A stretch of DNA of 64,000 nt from Acidobacteriota bacterium (GTDB lineage: Bacteria; Actinomycetota; Acidimicrobiia; Spongiisociales; UBA5794), in assembly GCA_022562055.1 (NCBI GenBank), contig JADFQA010000006.1, positions 1 to 64,000 on the forward strand. Reading direction: 5' to 3'. Positions 17,590 through 26,491 of the stretch are shown here, piece after piece. The notes under the pieces are model-generated. The model saw nothing but the letters and a program-made list of their open reading frames with translations, was not told the origin of the DNA and made no database searches. Made by a program: the position numbers and the translations under genes. The number at the start of each line of letters is the position of its first letter. Position 1 is the stretch's first letter.

Positions 17590-19156
17590 CCAGCATCCGT
17601 CTACGACGGGAGGGTCGCCCGGCTGGTGGCTGATCGCAGCCACCGTCGGCGTCCTATTCGCCGCGCCGTCTGCGTACCTAGTCGTGCGCTCAGCACAGCT
17701 CGGGGCCAACTTTCGTTCGGTCGTGTTTTCGCAACGAACTATCGGCCCCCTGACCAGATCGCTCGCACTTGCATTCGCAGTAACACTCGGCTGCGTGGTG
17801 CTCGGGACCGCACTCGCGTGGCTTGTCCACCGCACCGACATCCCGGGTCGCCGCATATGGTCAATCGTCGTACCTCTCCCGCTTGTGATCCCGTCATTCG
17901 TTTTCGCCGCCGCAATCCGTCATGCGTTTGGCCAGGGTGGTCTTGTAAGTGGCATTCCGCGTCTCAGTGGTTTCACCGGCTCATTTCTGACCCTTGTCGC
18001 TCTGTCTTACCCGTATGTGTACCTGCCCGTTGCGAGTCGGCTGCGTCGCATCCCGCCGAGCCTTGAAGAAGGCGCCCGCATGTTGGGCTCGTCGGCGTGG
18101 AGGACCTTCCGCACGGTTGTCGTGCCGCAGGCGCGCGGTGCGATTGCTGCCGGCGGGCTGCTCGTGTTCCTCTACGTACTCAGCGACTTCGGCGCCGTTT
18201 CGATCATGCGCTATGACACCCTGACGAGGGCGATCTACTCTGCGCGACTGTCCGACCAGTCGACCGCGGTGTCTCTCGGACTGATGCTTGCCCTGCTTGC
18301 GATCGCTCTCGGATACGGCGAACGTTGGTTTCGTTCAGATGTCGACGATGGTCGGCAACTCGTAGGCGTGCCCCGGGTGTACACGTTGGGACGGCTCGCT
18401 CCGCTCGTCAGTATTGGCGTTGGCGTGGTCACCGCGGTTGCTTTGGTGGCGCCAATCGGCGCGTTTCTGGCGTGGTGGATTGGAGGCGTTTCTGCACCCG
18501 GATCGGGTTACGGAGGCTTTTGGGATACCATCTCTGGACTGCGAGGAGCAGCGTTCAACACGGCACTCGCGGCGGGTATTGCTGCAGGTGTCGCGGCGGC
18601 CGTGGTGTTCCCTCTTGCGTATGCAAAGCGCAGGCTCAGTGTAGGAATCGCACCAGTTTCATCGGCGATTGTCGTCGGATCATTCGCGTTGCCGGGACTC
18701 GTCGTTGCTTTAGCCATCGGGTTCTGGGCGGTTCAAGCTCCCTGGGCATGGGTGTATCAGTCGTTTCCGATCTTGATTCTTGCGTACGTCGTCCACTTCG
18801 GGGCGCAGTCCCTGCGGAGCTCTCAAGCAGCGTTGGACGCCCTCAGCGTACGTTACGATGAGGTCGCCCGAACGCTTGGTGCGACCCAGCGCAGACGTCT
18901 GATAAGCATCGACATCCCCCTTGTACTTCCCGGAATCGGTGCCGGCGCAGGTCTTGTGATGTTATCTGTCATGAAAGAATTACCGGCCACCCTGCTGCTC
19001 GCACCAATCGGATTCGAGACCTTGGCGACACGCATCTGGACTGCATCCGAAGGTGGGTTCCTAGCTGAAGTCGGCATTGCTTCCCTAATGCTGATTGTTA
19101 TTTCGGCCATCCTGACCTGGGGGCTTGTTTTGCGGACAACAGCACACGATCGGTAG
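17561..19156 (+). CDS. Iron-type ABC transporter permease with two fused transmembrane domains
   Basis: This protein of about 531 residues (FbpB/SfuB type) has roughly twelve membrane helices in two halves. Each half carries an EAA loop for docking the ATPase: EEGARMLGSSAWRTFRTVVV in the first and DEVARTLGATQRRRLISIDI in the second. It overlaps the binding-protein gene; TTG 17561, GTG 17570 and TTG 17576 are all possible starts. No ATPase (FbpC) gene follows: the next gene is the DtxR-family regulator. The importer must use an ATPase encoded elsewhere, or none. Direction and overlap place it in one operon with the binding protein. Confidence 0.88.
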   Translation: MIKVGLRTRNQHPSTTGGSPGWWLIAATVGVLFAAPSAYLVVRSAQLGANFRSVVFSQRTIGPLTRSLALAFAVTLGCVVLGTALAWLVHRTDIPGRRIWSIVVPLPLVIPSFVFAAAIRHAFGQGGLVSGIPRLSGFTGSFLTLVALSYPYVYLPVASRLRRIPPSLEEGARMLGSSAWRTFRTVVVPQARGAIAAGGLLVFLYVLSDFGAVSIMRYDTLTRAIYSARLSDQSTAVSLGLMLALLAIALGYGERWFRSDVDDGRQLVGVPRVYTLGRLAPLVSIGVGVVTAVALVAPIGAFLAWWIGGVSAPGSGYGGFWDTISGLRGAAFNTALAAGIAAGVAAAVVFPLAYAKRRLSVGIAPVSSAIVVGSFALPGLVVALAIGFWAVQAPWAWVYQSFPILILAYVVHFGAQSLRSSQAALDALSVRYDEVARTLGATQRRRLISIDIPLVLPGIGAGAGLVMLSVMKELPATLLLAPIGFETLATRIWTASEGGFLAEVGIASLMLIVISAILTWGLVLRTTAHDR

Positions 19157-19243
19157 AGTCCGCACCTTCGGGTGTCTTAGGGTGCCGCATCGGACCGGAG
19201 CAGATGACCTGTGCGCCGGCGGCAGTGCACTACCATTCGCGTT

Positions 19244-19903
19244 ATGGGAGAGACGAACTATCGCGATCGGTATCGCGAATACGCTGAGGCAATCTGGGAG
19301 ATTGAGGAAGAAGGTATTCCGGTTATCCAAGTACGGATAGCCGACTGGTTGGGGGTGAGTCGCGCGAGTGTCTCAGAAATGATGCGAAAGATGAGCGACG
19401 ACGGACTCATCAAGCTCGACCCGCAGATCCAGCTGACCAAAGAGGGTCGTCACCTTGCCGAAATAATTGTCCGCCGCCACCGTCTTGCTGAGCGGTTCCT
19501 TACCGAAATACTCGGTCTGCCCTGGAATAAGGTGCATGCCGAAGCGATGGTGTGGGAAACCACTATTTCTGCCGACGTGGAGGAACGTATGTGGGCGGTG
19601 ATGAACGATCCCAAGACCTGCCCACATGGCAACCCGATTCCCGGGGCCGGGTATAAGCCACCCAGGATGAAGCCCATCGCTCACATGGAGGTCGGCGAAA
19701 CTCTGGAGCTTGAACGAATCAGCGAAGAACTCGAACTCGACGCTGACATGCTTGCCTACCTCGACACGAGCGGCATCAGGCCGGACGCCACCATCACCGT
19801 CTCACAGCGCGATCCACACGGTGCGCTCACTGTCGACGTCGATGGGATAAGCGTCGGGATCGGAGCATTCGCTGCGCAGCGCCTCTTCGTTCGAGTCCTT
19901 TAG
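19244..19903 (+). CDS. DtxR/MntR-family metal-dependent transcriptional regulator
   Basis: This 219-residue regulator has an N-terminal winged helix (VRIADWLGVSRASVSEMMRK), a dimerisation and metal domain (RRHRLAERFLTEILGLPWNK) and a C-terminal SH3-like domain. Ancillary-site ligands of DtxR are kept (His79, Glu83, His98). At the primary site Cys102 and His106 of DtxR are replaced by Met102 and Thr106, while Glu105 remains. Glu12 and Glu15 align by eye with the MntR ligands Asp8 and Glu11. Metal choice (Fe or Mn) is therefore unclear. ATG 19244 is the start that fits the family. It lies 87 bp after the iron permease and probably controls it. Confidence 0.88.
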   Translation: MGETNYRDRYREYAEAIWEIEEEGIPVIQVRIADWLGVSRASVSEMMRKMSDDGLIKLDPQIQLTKEGRHLAEIIVRRHRLAERFLTEILGLPWNKVHAEAMVWETTISADVEERMWAVMNDPKTCPHGNPIPGAGYKPPRMKPIAHMEVGETLELERISEELELDADMLAYLDTSGIRPDATITVSQRDPHGALTVDVDGISVGIGAFAAQRLFVRVL

Positions 19904-19970
19904 GCCTCGAAAAATCAGCCGATTCGAGCGCTTAACAACTACGCCGCAAGCCCGTTGCGTCCGGTGAGTC

Positions 19971-19999
19971 TTGACAACACGGCTTCGGTGTCGTAGATA
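19971..19999 (+). promoter_or_regulatory. Promoter upstream of topA
   Basis: TTGACA at 19971-19976 and TAGATA at 19994-19999 are separated by exactly 17 bp, close to the housekeeping sigma-70-type consensus. The -10 element ends 46 bp before the topA ATG, and no other gene start lies between. Confidence 0.6.
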
Positions 20000-20045
20000 T
20001 GGCGCTTGCTTTCACTGACATCGTGATTCGGGGTCACTAGATATT

Positions 20046-22718
20046 ATGGGTAAAAAACTCGTCATAGTTGAGTCTCCAGCCAAGGCTCGCACAATCTCAG
20101 GATTCCTCGGAGATGACTACATCGTCGAGTCGTCGATAGGTCACATCCGCGATTTGCCGCGCCGCGCCGCCGACGTGCCGGCGAAGTACAAGGGCGAGAA
20201 GTGGGCAAATCTCGGTGTCGACGTCGACAATGACTTCGCCCCGTTGTACATCATTCCTCCTGATAAAAAGGCGCACATCACCAAGCTGAAGAAATTGCTC
20301 AAGGGTGCTGACGCGCTCTATCTCGCGACCGATGAAGATCGTGAAGGTGAATCGATCGCGTGGCACCTGCTTGAGGTTTTGAAACCCAAGGTTGAAGTGA
20401 AGCGGATGGTGTTTCACGAGATCACCAAGAAGGCGATTCTCGAAGCTGCCGACAACCCCCGCGAAATTGATCGCCGCCTCGTAGACGCCCAGGAGACCCG
20501 GAGAATACTGGATCGCCTCATCGGATACGAAGTTTCTCCGGTGTTGTGGCGCAAGGTGAAACAGGGACTCTCCGCCGGGCGTGTACAGTCGCCGGCCACT
20601 CGAATCATTGTCGAGCGTGAACGCGAGCGGATAGCGTTTGTCAGCGCCGGGTACTGGGGAGTCGACGGGGTGTTTACTGCCGGTGGGCAGAGTTTCAACG
20701 CGACTCTTGTCTCTGTCGACGATGTCCGCGTAGCTACCGGGCGCGACTTTGGTGACGATGGCGTGCTCGCTGGATCAGACCGAGTCTTGCTCGACGAGGC
20801 GGCTGCGAGTTCCCTCGCTTCTGAGGTCACGATCGCCGAGATTCTCGTCACAAGCATCGAGGCGAAACCGTTCACGCGGCGCCCCTACCCGCCTTTCCGC
20901 ACCTCGACGCTCCAGCAAGAAGGCGGACGCAAGCTGCGGTTCGGCGCCCGGCGCACGATGTCTGCCGCGCAGAGCTTGTACGAAGCCGGGTTCATCACCT
21001 ACATGCGCACGGACTCCGTTCAACTCTCTGGTGCTGCGATGGAGTCGGCCCGTCGTCTTGTCGCCGGCAGGTATGGCGAGGAGTACCTTCCTGAGAAACC
21101 GCGCGTGTATTCGAGCAAGGTCAAGAACGCACAAGAGGCCCACGAGGCCATTCGGCCGGCCAGCGAGTCGTTCAAGGATCCCGCGGCCGCCGCCAAGCAG
21201 TTCGGTCCGCAGTCCGACCAAGCCCGGCTGTACGACCTGATTTGGAAACGCACCGTTGCTTCGCAGATGCGGGACGCCAAGGGTGAGGGTGTTCAGGTGC
21301 GCCTCGGGGGCAAGTGCACCGCGTCTGGAAAAACCGTCAGCTTTGCGGCGAGCGGACAGACGCTGCTCTTTGCCGGCTTTTTGCGCGCATACGTCGAAGG
21401 CGCGGACGATCCTGAGGCGGCACTCGACGATCAGGAAAAGCATCTGCCTGCAATGGAGGTCGCACAGAGCTTGGATGTGGTCAGCGCCGATGCGTCCGGT
21501 CACGAAACTCGGCCGCCGGCACGTTACACGGAGGCATCGCTCATCAAGCGCCTCGAGGAACTCGGGATCGGCCGACCATCGACCTATGCGTCGATCATCG
21601 GCACCATTCAGGACCGCGGGTACGCCTTCAAGAAAGGTTCAGCGCTGGTGCCAACGTTCGTGGCCTTCTCAACCATCGCCCTTCTCGAGAAACACTTCGA
21701 AGAGTTCGTGGACTATGCATTTACGGCCAACATGGAAGACGATCTTGATGCCATCGCCAATGGTCAACAGGACCAGCTCACCTACCTGAACAAGTTCTAC
21801 TTTGGTGGCGATCGGCGGGGGCTGAAAGACATGGTTGCGCTCAACCTGGACGAGATCGACGCCCGCGAGATCAACTCTATTCTGATCGGCGCCGACGACA
21901 ACGGCGAGGTCATCGTCGCCCGCGCCGGGCGTTATGGCCCGTACGTCCAGCGCGGAGATGAAACGGCGTCGCTGCCTGACGAGATCGCACCCGACGAGGT
22001 CGACGTTGCGAAGGCGATCGAACTGCTCGAGGCACCCGACCAGGATCGCGTCCTCGGCCGACACCCGGAGTCTGGTCTGCCGGTGACGGTGAAGGACGGG
22101 CGTTATGGCCCGTACGTTCAAGTCGGCGAGCGCGAGGAAGGTTCGAAAAACGGGCCCCCGACTGCGTCGTTGTTCAAGTCGATGTCGATTGAAACGGTGA
22201 CTATCGAAGACGCCCTCAGGCTGTTGCAACAGCCGCGTACCGTTGGGGCGCATCCCGAAGATGGTGCAGACATCGTCGCGACGAATGGCCGCTATGGGCC
22301 GTACCTGAAGTGGGGCAAGGAGACTCGTTCACTCGAAACAGAAGAGCAGATTTTTGCGATATCGTTGGATGAAGCCGTGAAGGTTCTTGCCGAGCCGAAA
22401 CGTCGCGGTGGTCGGGTCGCGGCTCCTCCGCTCAAGGAGCTCGGCGACGACCCGAACTCGAACAAACCAGTGGTAGTCAAGGACGGACGCTTCGGTTTGT
22501 ATGTCACTGACGGCGAACACAACGCATCGTTGCGCGTTGCCGACTCCCTTGAGTCGATCACGCTTGAACGTGCCGCCGAGCTGTTACAGGCGCGTCGCGA
22601 CAGGGGACCGGCCAAGAAGAAGCCCAAGGCTAAGTCGGGTGCAAAATCAACGCGCAAAGCTGCTTCGGTCTCAAAGGCAAAAAAGTCCGCCAAGAACGTT
22701 ACGAAGGCAGAAAAGTAG
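20046..22718 (+). CDS. topA: DNA topoisomerase I
   Basis: This 890-residue type IA topoisomerase relaxes negative supercoils by nicking and passing single strands. The Toprim domain opens with KLVIVESPAKARTISGFLG and carries the metal motif DEDREGESIAWHLL. The catalytic tyrosine is Tyr319 in FITYMRTDS, the same number as in E. coli. Instead of zinc fingers, the C-terminus has several repeats of the 'GRYGPYV' type (for example GRYGPYVQRGDETASL). It ends in a lysine/alanine-rich basic tail, both typical of Actinobacteria. It is a single gene with its own promoter and a weak hairpin after it. Confidence 0.97.
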   Translation: MGKKLVIVESPAKARTISGFLGDDYIVESSIGHIRDLPRRAADVPAKYKGEKWANLGVDVDNDFAPLYIIPPDKKAHITKLKKLLKGADALYLATDEDREGESIAWHLLEVLKPKVEVKRMVFHEITKKAILEAADNPREIDRRLVDAQETRRILDRLIGYEVSPVLWRKVKQGLSAGRVQSPATRIIVERERERIAFVSAGYWGVDGVFTAGGQSFNATLVSVDDVRVATGRDFGDDGVLAGSDRVLLDEAAASSLASEVTIAEILVTSIEAKPFTRRPYPPFRTSTLQQEGGRKLRFGARRTMSAAQSLYEAGFITYMRTDSVQLSGAAMESARRLVAGRYGEEYLPEKPRVYSSKVKNAQEAHEAIRPASESFKDPAAAAKQFGPQSDQARLYDLIWKRTVASQMRDAKGEGVQVRLGGKCTASGKTVSFAASGQTLLFAGFLRAYVEGADDPEAALDDQEKHLPAMEVAQSLDVVSADASGHETRPPARYTEASLIKRLEELGIGRPSTYASIIGTIQDRGYAFKKGSALVPTFVAFSTIALLEKHFEEFVDYAFTANMEDDLDAIANGQQDQLTYLNKFYFGGDRRGLKDMVALNLDEIDAREINSILIGADDNGEVIVARAGRYGPYVQRGDETASLPDEIAPDEVDVAKAIELLEAPDQDRVLGRHPESGLPVTVKDGRYGPYVQVGEREEGSKNGPPTASLFKSMSIETVTIEDALRLLQQPRTVGAHPEDGADIVATNGRYGPYLKWGKETRSLETEEQIFAISLDEAVKVLAEPKRRGGRVAAPPLKELGDDPNSNKPVVVKDGRFGLYVTDGEHNASLRVADSLESITLERAAELLQARRDRGPAKKKPKAKSGAKSTRKAASVSKAKKSAKNVTKAEK

Positions 22719-22744
22719 CCTGATGTCGTGAATCGATTCAGGCT
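22717..22744 (+). terminator. Possible terminator after topA
   Basis: AGCCTGA (22717-22723) pairs perfectly with TCAGGCT (22738-22744) around a 14-base loop and is followed by a T-rich stretch (ATTTCTTT). The stem is short and the T run is interrupted, so termination may be weak. Confidence 0.35.
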
Positions 22745-22762
22745 CATCTAGATTTCTTTGGT

Positions 22763-24181
22763 ATGACGGACCCACAATCTTCGGCTTCGACTGGTCTATC
22801 GCTACGGCGGGGACAATTTGCACGATTCTTTTGGGCTGCCGTAATCGGCAGCACCGGCGACTGGATAACGATATTTGCGACTCTCACTATCGCAAAGGGA
22901 TACGGTGGCGAAGCAGGCATCGTGTTCGCAATCCTGGCCCGGGTTCTCCCCGGCCTCCTCATAGGTCCGATTGTGGGGGCGTTGACCGACAGAATGGACA
23001 GGCGCCGTTTGATTGTCATCGCGGACTGGGGTAGGGGCTTGCTCGTTCCCCTTCTTGCGATTTCACCAAATCTGCGGACAATCCTTTTTGTCACTTTTTT
23101 CATGGAGATTCTGAGCCTGGCCGGCCAGTCTCCCCGGGCTGCCGTCCTCCCACGCCTCGTCAAGAAATCGAACATCGTCGCGGCAAACTCCTTGATGATG
23201 GGAGCCGCCTACGGGACCATTCCGCTTGGCGCCGCCTTCAATTGGGTGCTCGCCGGATTCCCATCGATGTCGCTCGGTGGCCTCGTGCCGGAGGTGAACC
23301 GGGTCGTCGCGTTGGCCTTCACCTTCGACGCGTTGACCTTCTTCGTGTCTGGTGCGATCATCGCGTCGTTTCCTGCCATACGGGCCAAAGCATCAAATGG
23401 CGAAACCGCTGCCGATTCGTCCACGTTCGCTGACATTCGCGAGGGGCTTCGGTTCATCTGGCGCGACCGCTCGGTGTTGCGGGTGATCGTCGGCATGACG
23501 GCCGCGCTCTTTGGTGGCGGTTTTGTCATCGTTATCGGCCAAACCTTCGTGGAGACGAGTTTGGAGGCGGGAGACTCGGGGTTCTTCGCGGTGGTCACGC
23601 TCCTTGGTGTTGGCGCCGGCTTCGGGTTTTATATCGTCTCGCTGTTCGAGCGTCTGCTCGCGCAGCGCGAAGCCGTGTTCACCGTCGCGGTTGTCGTGAC
23701 CGGTGTCGGTCTCGGTGCGGCCGCATTCACTCAGACGGTCGCAGGCGCCGGGGCCTGGATGTTGGTGATGGGGTTTGGCGCCGGGGCCGCATACGTCATG
23801 GGCCTCACTCACCTGCACGAAGACGTCGAGGATGAATTGCGCGGGCGTGTCTTCGCAACGCTTTTCTTGTTGATCCGTCTCGGACTGTTCGTGTCGATGT
23901 CGATCGCACCCGTGCTGCTCAAGTATCTGAGGACGGCGCGGGTTTCCTGGCTTTTCGAGGACGCCGCCCGATCGGTCCTGTTGCTCGGCGCGATCCTGAT
24001 AGGTGTCACTGGCGCGACAGGTCTGCGGGCGGTTCGATCACAACTTCACTGGCCGCAGTTCGACACGAGTACGCGGGCAACTCTCGCCGAGGTACGGCGT
24101 GTATTGCACCAGCGTGGGATCGAACGCCCTCCCGCCGTAGATGACCATGATGACGACGACCGTGACCACGATCCCACATGA
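22763..24181 (+). CDS. MFS transporter
   Basis: This 472-residue membrane protein has about twelve helices of the MFS_3/enterobactin-exporter-like type. The signature loop between helices 2 and 3 is GALTDRMDRRRL. The hydrophilic C-terminal tail is rich in Asp and His (DDHDDDDRDHDPT), which could bind divalent metal or simply be acidic. The stop overlaps the tmk start (ATGA), so it may be cotranscribed with tmk-holB. The substrate is unknown. Confidence 0.85.
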   Translation: MTDPQSSASTGLSLRRGQFARFFWAAVIGSTGDWITIFATLTIAKGYGGEAGIVFAILARVLPGLLIGPIVGALTDRMDRRRLIVIADWGRGLLVPLLAISPNLRTILFVTFFMEILSLAGQSPRAAVLPRLVKKSNIVAANSLMMGAAYGTIPLGAAFNWVLAGFPSMSLGGLVPEVNRVVALAFTFDALTFFVSGAIIASFPAIRAKASNGETAADSSTFADIREGLRFIWRDRSVLRVIVGMTAALFGGGFVIVIGQTFVETSLEAGDSGFFAVVTLLGVGAGFGFYIVSLFERLLAQREAVFTVAVVVTGVGLGAAAFTQTVAGAGAWMLVMGFGAGAAYVMGLTHLHEDVEDELRGRVFATLFLLIRLGLFVSMSIAPVLLKYLRTARVSWLFEDAARSVLLLGAILIGVTGATGLRAVRSQLHWPQFDTSTRATLAEVRRVLHQRGIERPPAVDDHDDDDRDHDPT

Positions 24182-24792
24182 TCTCGTATATTGCGTTCGA
24201 AGGTATTGAAGGGGCGGGGAAGTCGACGGTCATGGCTGCTGTCGAGGAGGTCCTGCACGACAGGGGTGTCCCAGTTACGACCGTTCGGGAACCCGGGGCG
24301 ACTCGTGTTGGGGAGCAGATACGAGAGATCTTGCTGGACCTCGGTTCAACGATTGACCCGTGGGCTGAGGCAATGCTGTTTGCCGCTGCGAGGGCACATC
24401 TGGTTCGCGACATCGTTCAACCCGCCCTCGATCGCGGAGAAATTGTGCTTTCTGATCGCAGTGTTTTCTCAAGCCTTGCATACCAAGGCGGGGGTCGCGA
24501 TTTGGGCATCGAACAAGTCCGCATGGTCAACGCCGCCGCTCTCGGGGGGATCTGGCCCGATCGGGTGATTCTGCTCAGAGTTGATCCAACCACCGGCATC
24601 GACCGTCAAGAGGTAGTTGACCGCATCGGCGCCGAGGGAATCGAGTTTCAGGCACGTGTCGCCAACGCGTTCGACACGCTGGTTGCCGCAGATCCAGAGC
24701 GATTCGCGGTGATCGATGCCTCGGAGCCGATTGCTAGTGTCGTTCAGGCAGCAATCAAGGAAGTTGAGCGGTGGTTATGGACCCCTTCGTAG
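24178..24792 (+). CDS. tmk: Thymidylate kinase
   Basis: This 204-residue kinase converts dTMP to dTDP with ATP. The P-loop is FEGIEGAGKST, the DR-x motif region is VLSDRSVFSSLAYQG and the lid region follows. Length is normal. It starts inside the stop of the transporter gene and overlaps the start of holB by 16 bp; the tmk-holB pairing is common in bacteria and supports both calls. Confidence 0.96.
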   Translation: MISYIAFEGIEGAGKSTVMAAVEEVLHDRGVPVTTVREPGATRVGEQIREILLDLGSTIDPWAEAMLFAAARAHLVRDIVQPALDRGEIVLSDRSVFSSLAYQGGGRDLGIEQVRMVNAAALGGIWPDRVILLRVDPTTGIDRQEVVDRIGAEGIEFQARVANAFDTLVAADPERFAVIDASEPIASVVQAAIKEVERWLWTPS

Positions 24793-25823
24793 GAGTTATC
24801 GGGAACACCTCGGTACAGGCAATGCTGCGCAACGAACTCGCCTCTCCGGCCCACGCATACCTGTTCGTTGGCCCGGCACAGACGGGTAAGGCAACTGTTG
24901 CGCGGAGGTTTGCCGGCGCACTGCTTGGCGAGGGTGAGGAAGGGCTGCGTCGCGTACTCGGGCCCGGACATCCCGACGTGATTGTTATCGAGCCGTCCGG
25001 CCGCACGTCGATCACGGTAGACCAAGTGAGGTCGGTGGTCGCACAGGCAAGCCTCGCCCCGATGGAATCTGATCGCAAAGTGTTTCTCTTCGAAGAGGGA
25101 TCGATGATGAACGACGAGGCGGCGAACGCTCTGCTGAAGACACTCGAAGAGCCGACCGCCACCACGGTTTTTGTCATCGTCGTTGAGTCAGAAAACGACC
25201 TTCCCGAAACAATCGCAAGCCGGTGTAGGACCGTCGTCTTTGGGCGTGTGGCGCACGATGATCTCGCCGAGGGTTTACGCGAAATGGGTGTTGAGACGGA
25301 TCAGGCCGACCGTGTGGCCAGAATTTCTGGAGGAAGACCTGGCTTGGCTATTGCGCTTGCAACTCAGTCAGAGGTGTCAGGTTTTCGCCAGGCCTGGCTC
25401 GACGTGCCCGCGAGTGTGACTGAGGATCCGGGTCTTAGCTTTCGTCTCGCTGATACGGTCATTGCAGCCGCCGATCCGCTGCTGGCAACCATAAAGGAGC
25501 GCCACACCGCGGAGCGCGAGGATTGGGATAGCGGTTCAAAGACCGCAAGAGAACGCCAAGAAAGAGAACTGAAACGGGCGGCAATCACGCTGCACATCTC
25601 CGGTCTGGAGATGCTGGCCGGTGTGTACCGCGACATCGCCGCAGCTCAATTCGGGGCGCAAGTGCACAACACCGACCTTTCGCCGGCGGCCCTCATGCGT
25701 GTGACACCCCGCACGGCCATGCGAAACGCACAGAGGGTGCTCGACACGATCGATCATCTCAAGGCGAATCAACGCCCCGGCATTGCCTTTGCGAACCTGT
25801 TCTGTGCTATCGGGGCGCCATGA
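24777..25823 (+). CDS. holB: DNA polymerase III delta-prime subunit
   Basis: This protein of about 348 residues is the clamp-loader delta-prime subunit, part of the complex that loads the sliding clamp onto DNA. It has the AAA+ features AYLFVGPAQTGKATVARRFA, the arginine-finger-region equivalent FEEGSMMNDEAANALLKTLE and the sensor segment ETIASRCRTVVF. The usual zinc-binding cysteines of this subunit are not seen. ATG 24777 is preferred over GTG 24771. It is in a tight chain with tmk and the acyltransferase. Confidence 0.92.
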   Translation: MDPFVGVIGNTSVQAMLRNELASPAHAYLFVGPAQTGKATVARRFAGALLGEGEEGLRRVLGPGHPDVIVIEPSGRTSITVDQVRSVVAQASLAPMESDRKVFLFEEGSMMNDEAANALLKTLEEPTATTVFVIVVESENDLPETIASRCRTVVFGRVAHDDLAEGLREMGVETDQADRVARISGGRPGLAIALATQSEVSGFRQAWLDVPASVTEDPGLSFRLADTVIAAADPLLATIKERHTAEREDWDSGSKTARERQERELKRAAITLHISGLEMLAGVYRDIAAAQFGAQVHNTDLSPAALMRVTPRTAMRNAQRVLDTIDHLKANQRPGIAFANLFCAIGAP

Positions 25824-26491
25824 GAACCTGGTTCGGTGGGGAGACATCTACCGCGGTGTTGCGGCGCCCTGTTGGGTTGCTCGCTCGTCTGGCTTGCGAC
25901 CTCGTCGTGGTCGGAACCGAGCACATACCGATGTCTGGGCCGGTTGTGTTCGCACCCAATCATTCGTCTCTGATCGATCCGCCCTTCGTGAGCCTTGCAG
26001 TTCTTCGGTACACGCACTACCTCGCACTCGACGAATTGTTTGGCCATTCGCGGGTGTTCGATGCCGTCACGAAGCACTTCGGCACCATTCCTATGTCTCG
26101 CACCTTTCCGCCGTTGGGGGCGATGAAGGCTGCCCTGGCAGTTCTCGATGAGGGCGGAGCGATGACGATTTTTCCCGAAGGTCGACGCGCGGACCGGTGG
26201 GGACAGTCTGTCACAAAGCGCGGTGCCGCGTGGCTCGCATTCGCAACGGGCGCACCGGTCGTGCCGGTCGCTCTTGAGGGGACGGCAGGGGCGCTCTCAT
26301 TGGCGCAGTCAAAGTTCCGTCGAATATCAGTGCGGGTTACGGTTCTTGAACCTATCGATCCGTTGGCGTTTCTTTCTTTCGAATCGCCAACTCGCGCGAT
26401 AATGAACGAGTGGGAGGATGCGATGTCAATGGTTTTGGGCGATCGAGAAACGCACCGAGCGATGGGCAAAGACGGGCAAGGGGAATTGTGA
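25820..26491 (+). CDS. plsC: 1-acyl-sn-glycerol-3-phosphate acyltransferase
   Basis: This 223-residue PlsC-family acyltransferase probably makes phosphatidic acid at the inner membrane. The catalytic H-x4-D motif is NHSSLIDPPF, and the glycerophosphate-binding motif is IFPEGRRADR. The start overlaps the holB stop (ATGA) and the end overlaps the next start (GTGA). Acyl-donor specificity cannot be read. Confidence 0.9.
   Translation: MRTWFGGETSTAVLRRPVGLLARLACDLVVVGTEHIPMSGPVVFAPNHSSLIDPPFVSLAVLRYTHYLALDELFGHSRVFDAVTKHFGTIPMSRTFPPLGAMKAALAVLDEGGAMTIFPEGRRADRWGQSVTKRGAAWLAFATGAPVVPVALEGTAGALSLAQSKFRRISVRVTVLEPIDPLAFLSFESPTRAIMNEWEDAMSMVLGDRETHRAMGKDGQGEL

Noticed and set aside
16759-17856. A 365-codon minus-strand frame opposite the iron-binding protein
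   Set aside because: The plus strand encodes a complete lipoprotein with family motifs; the antisense product has none.
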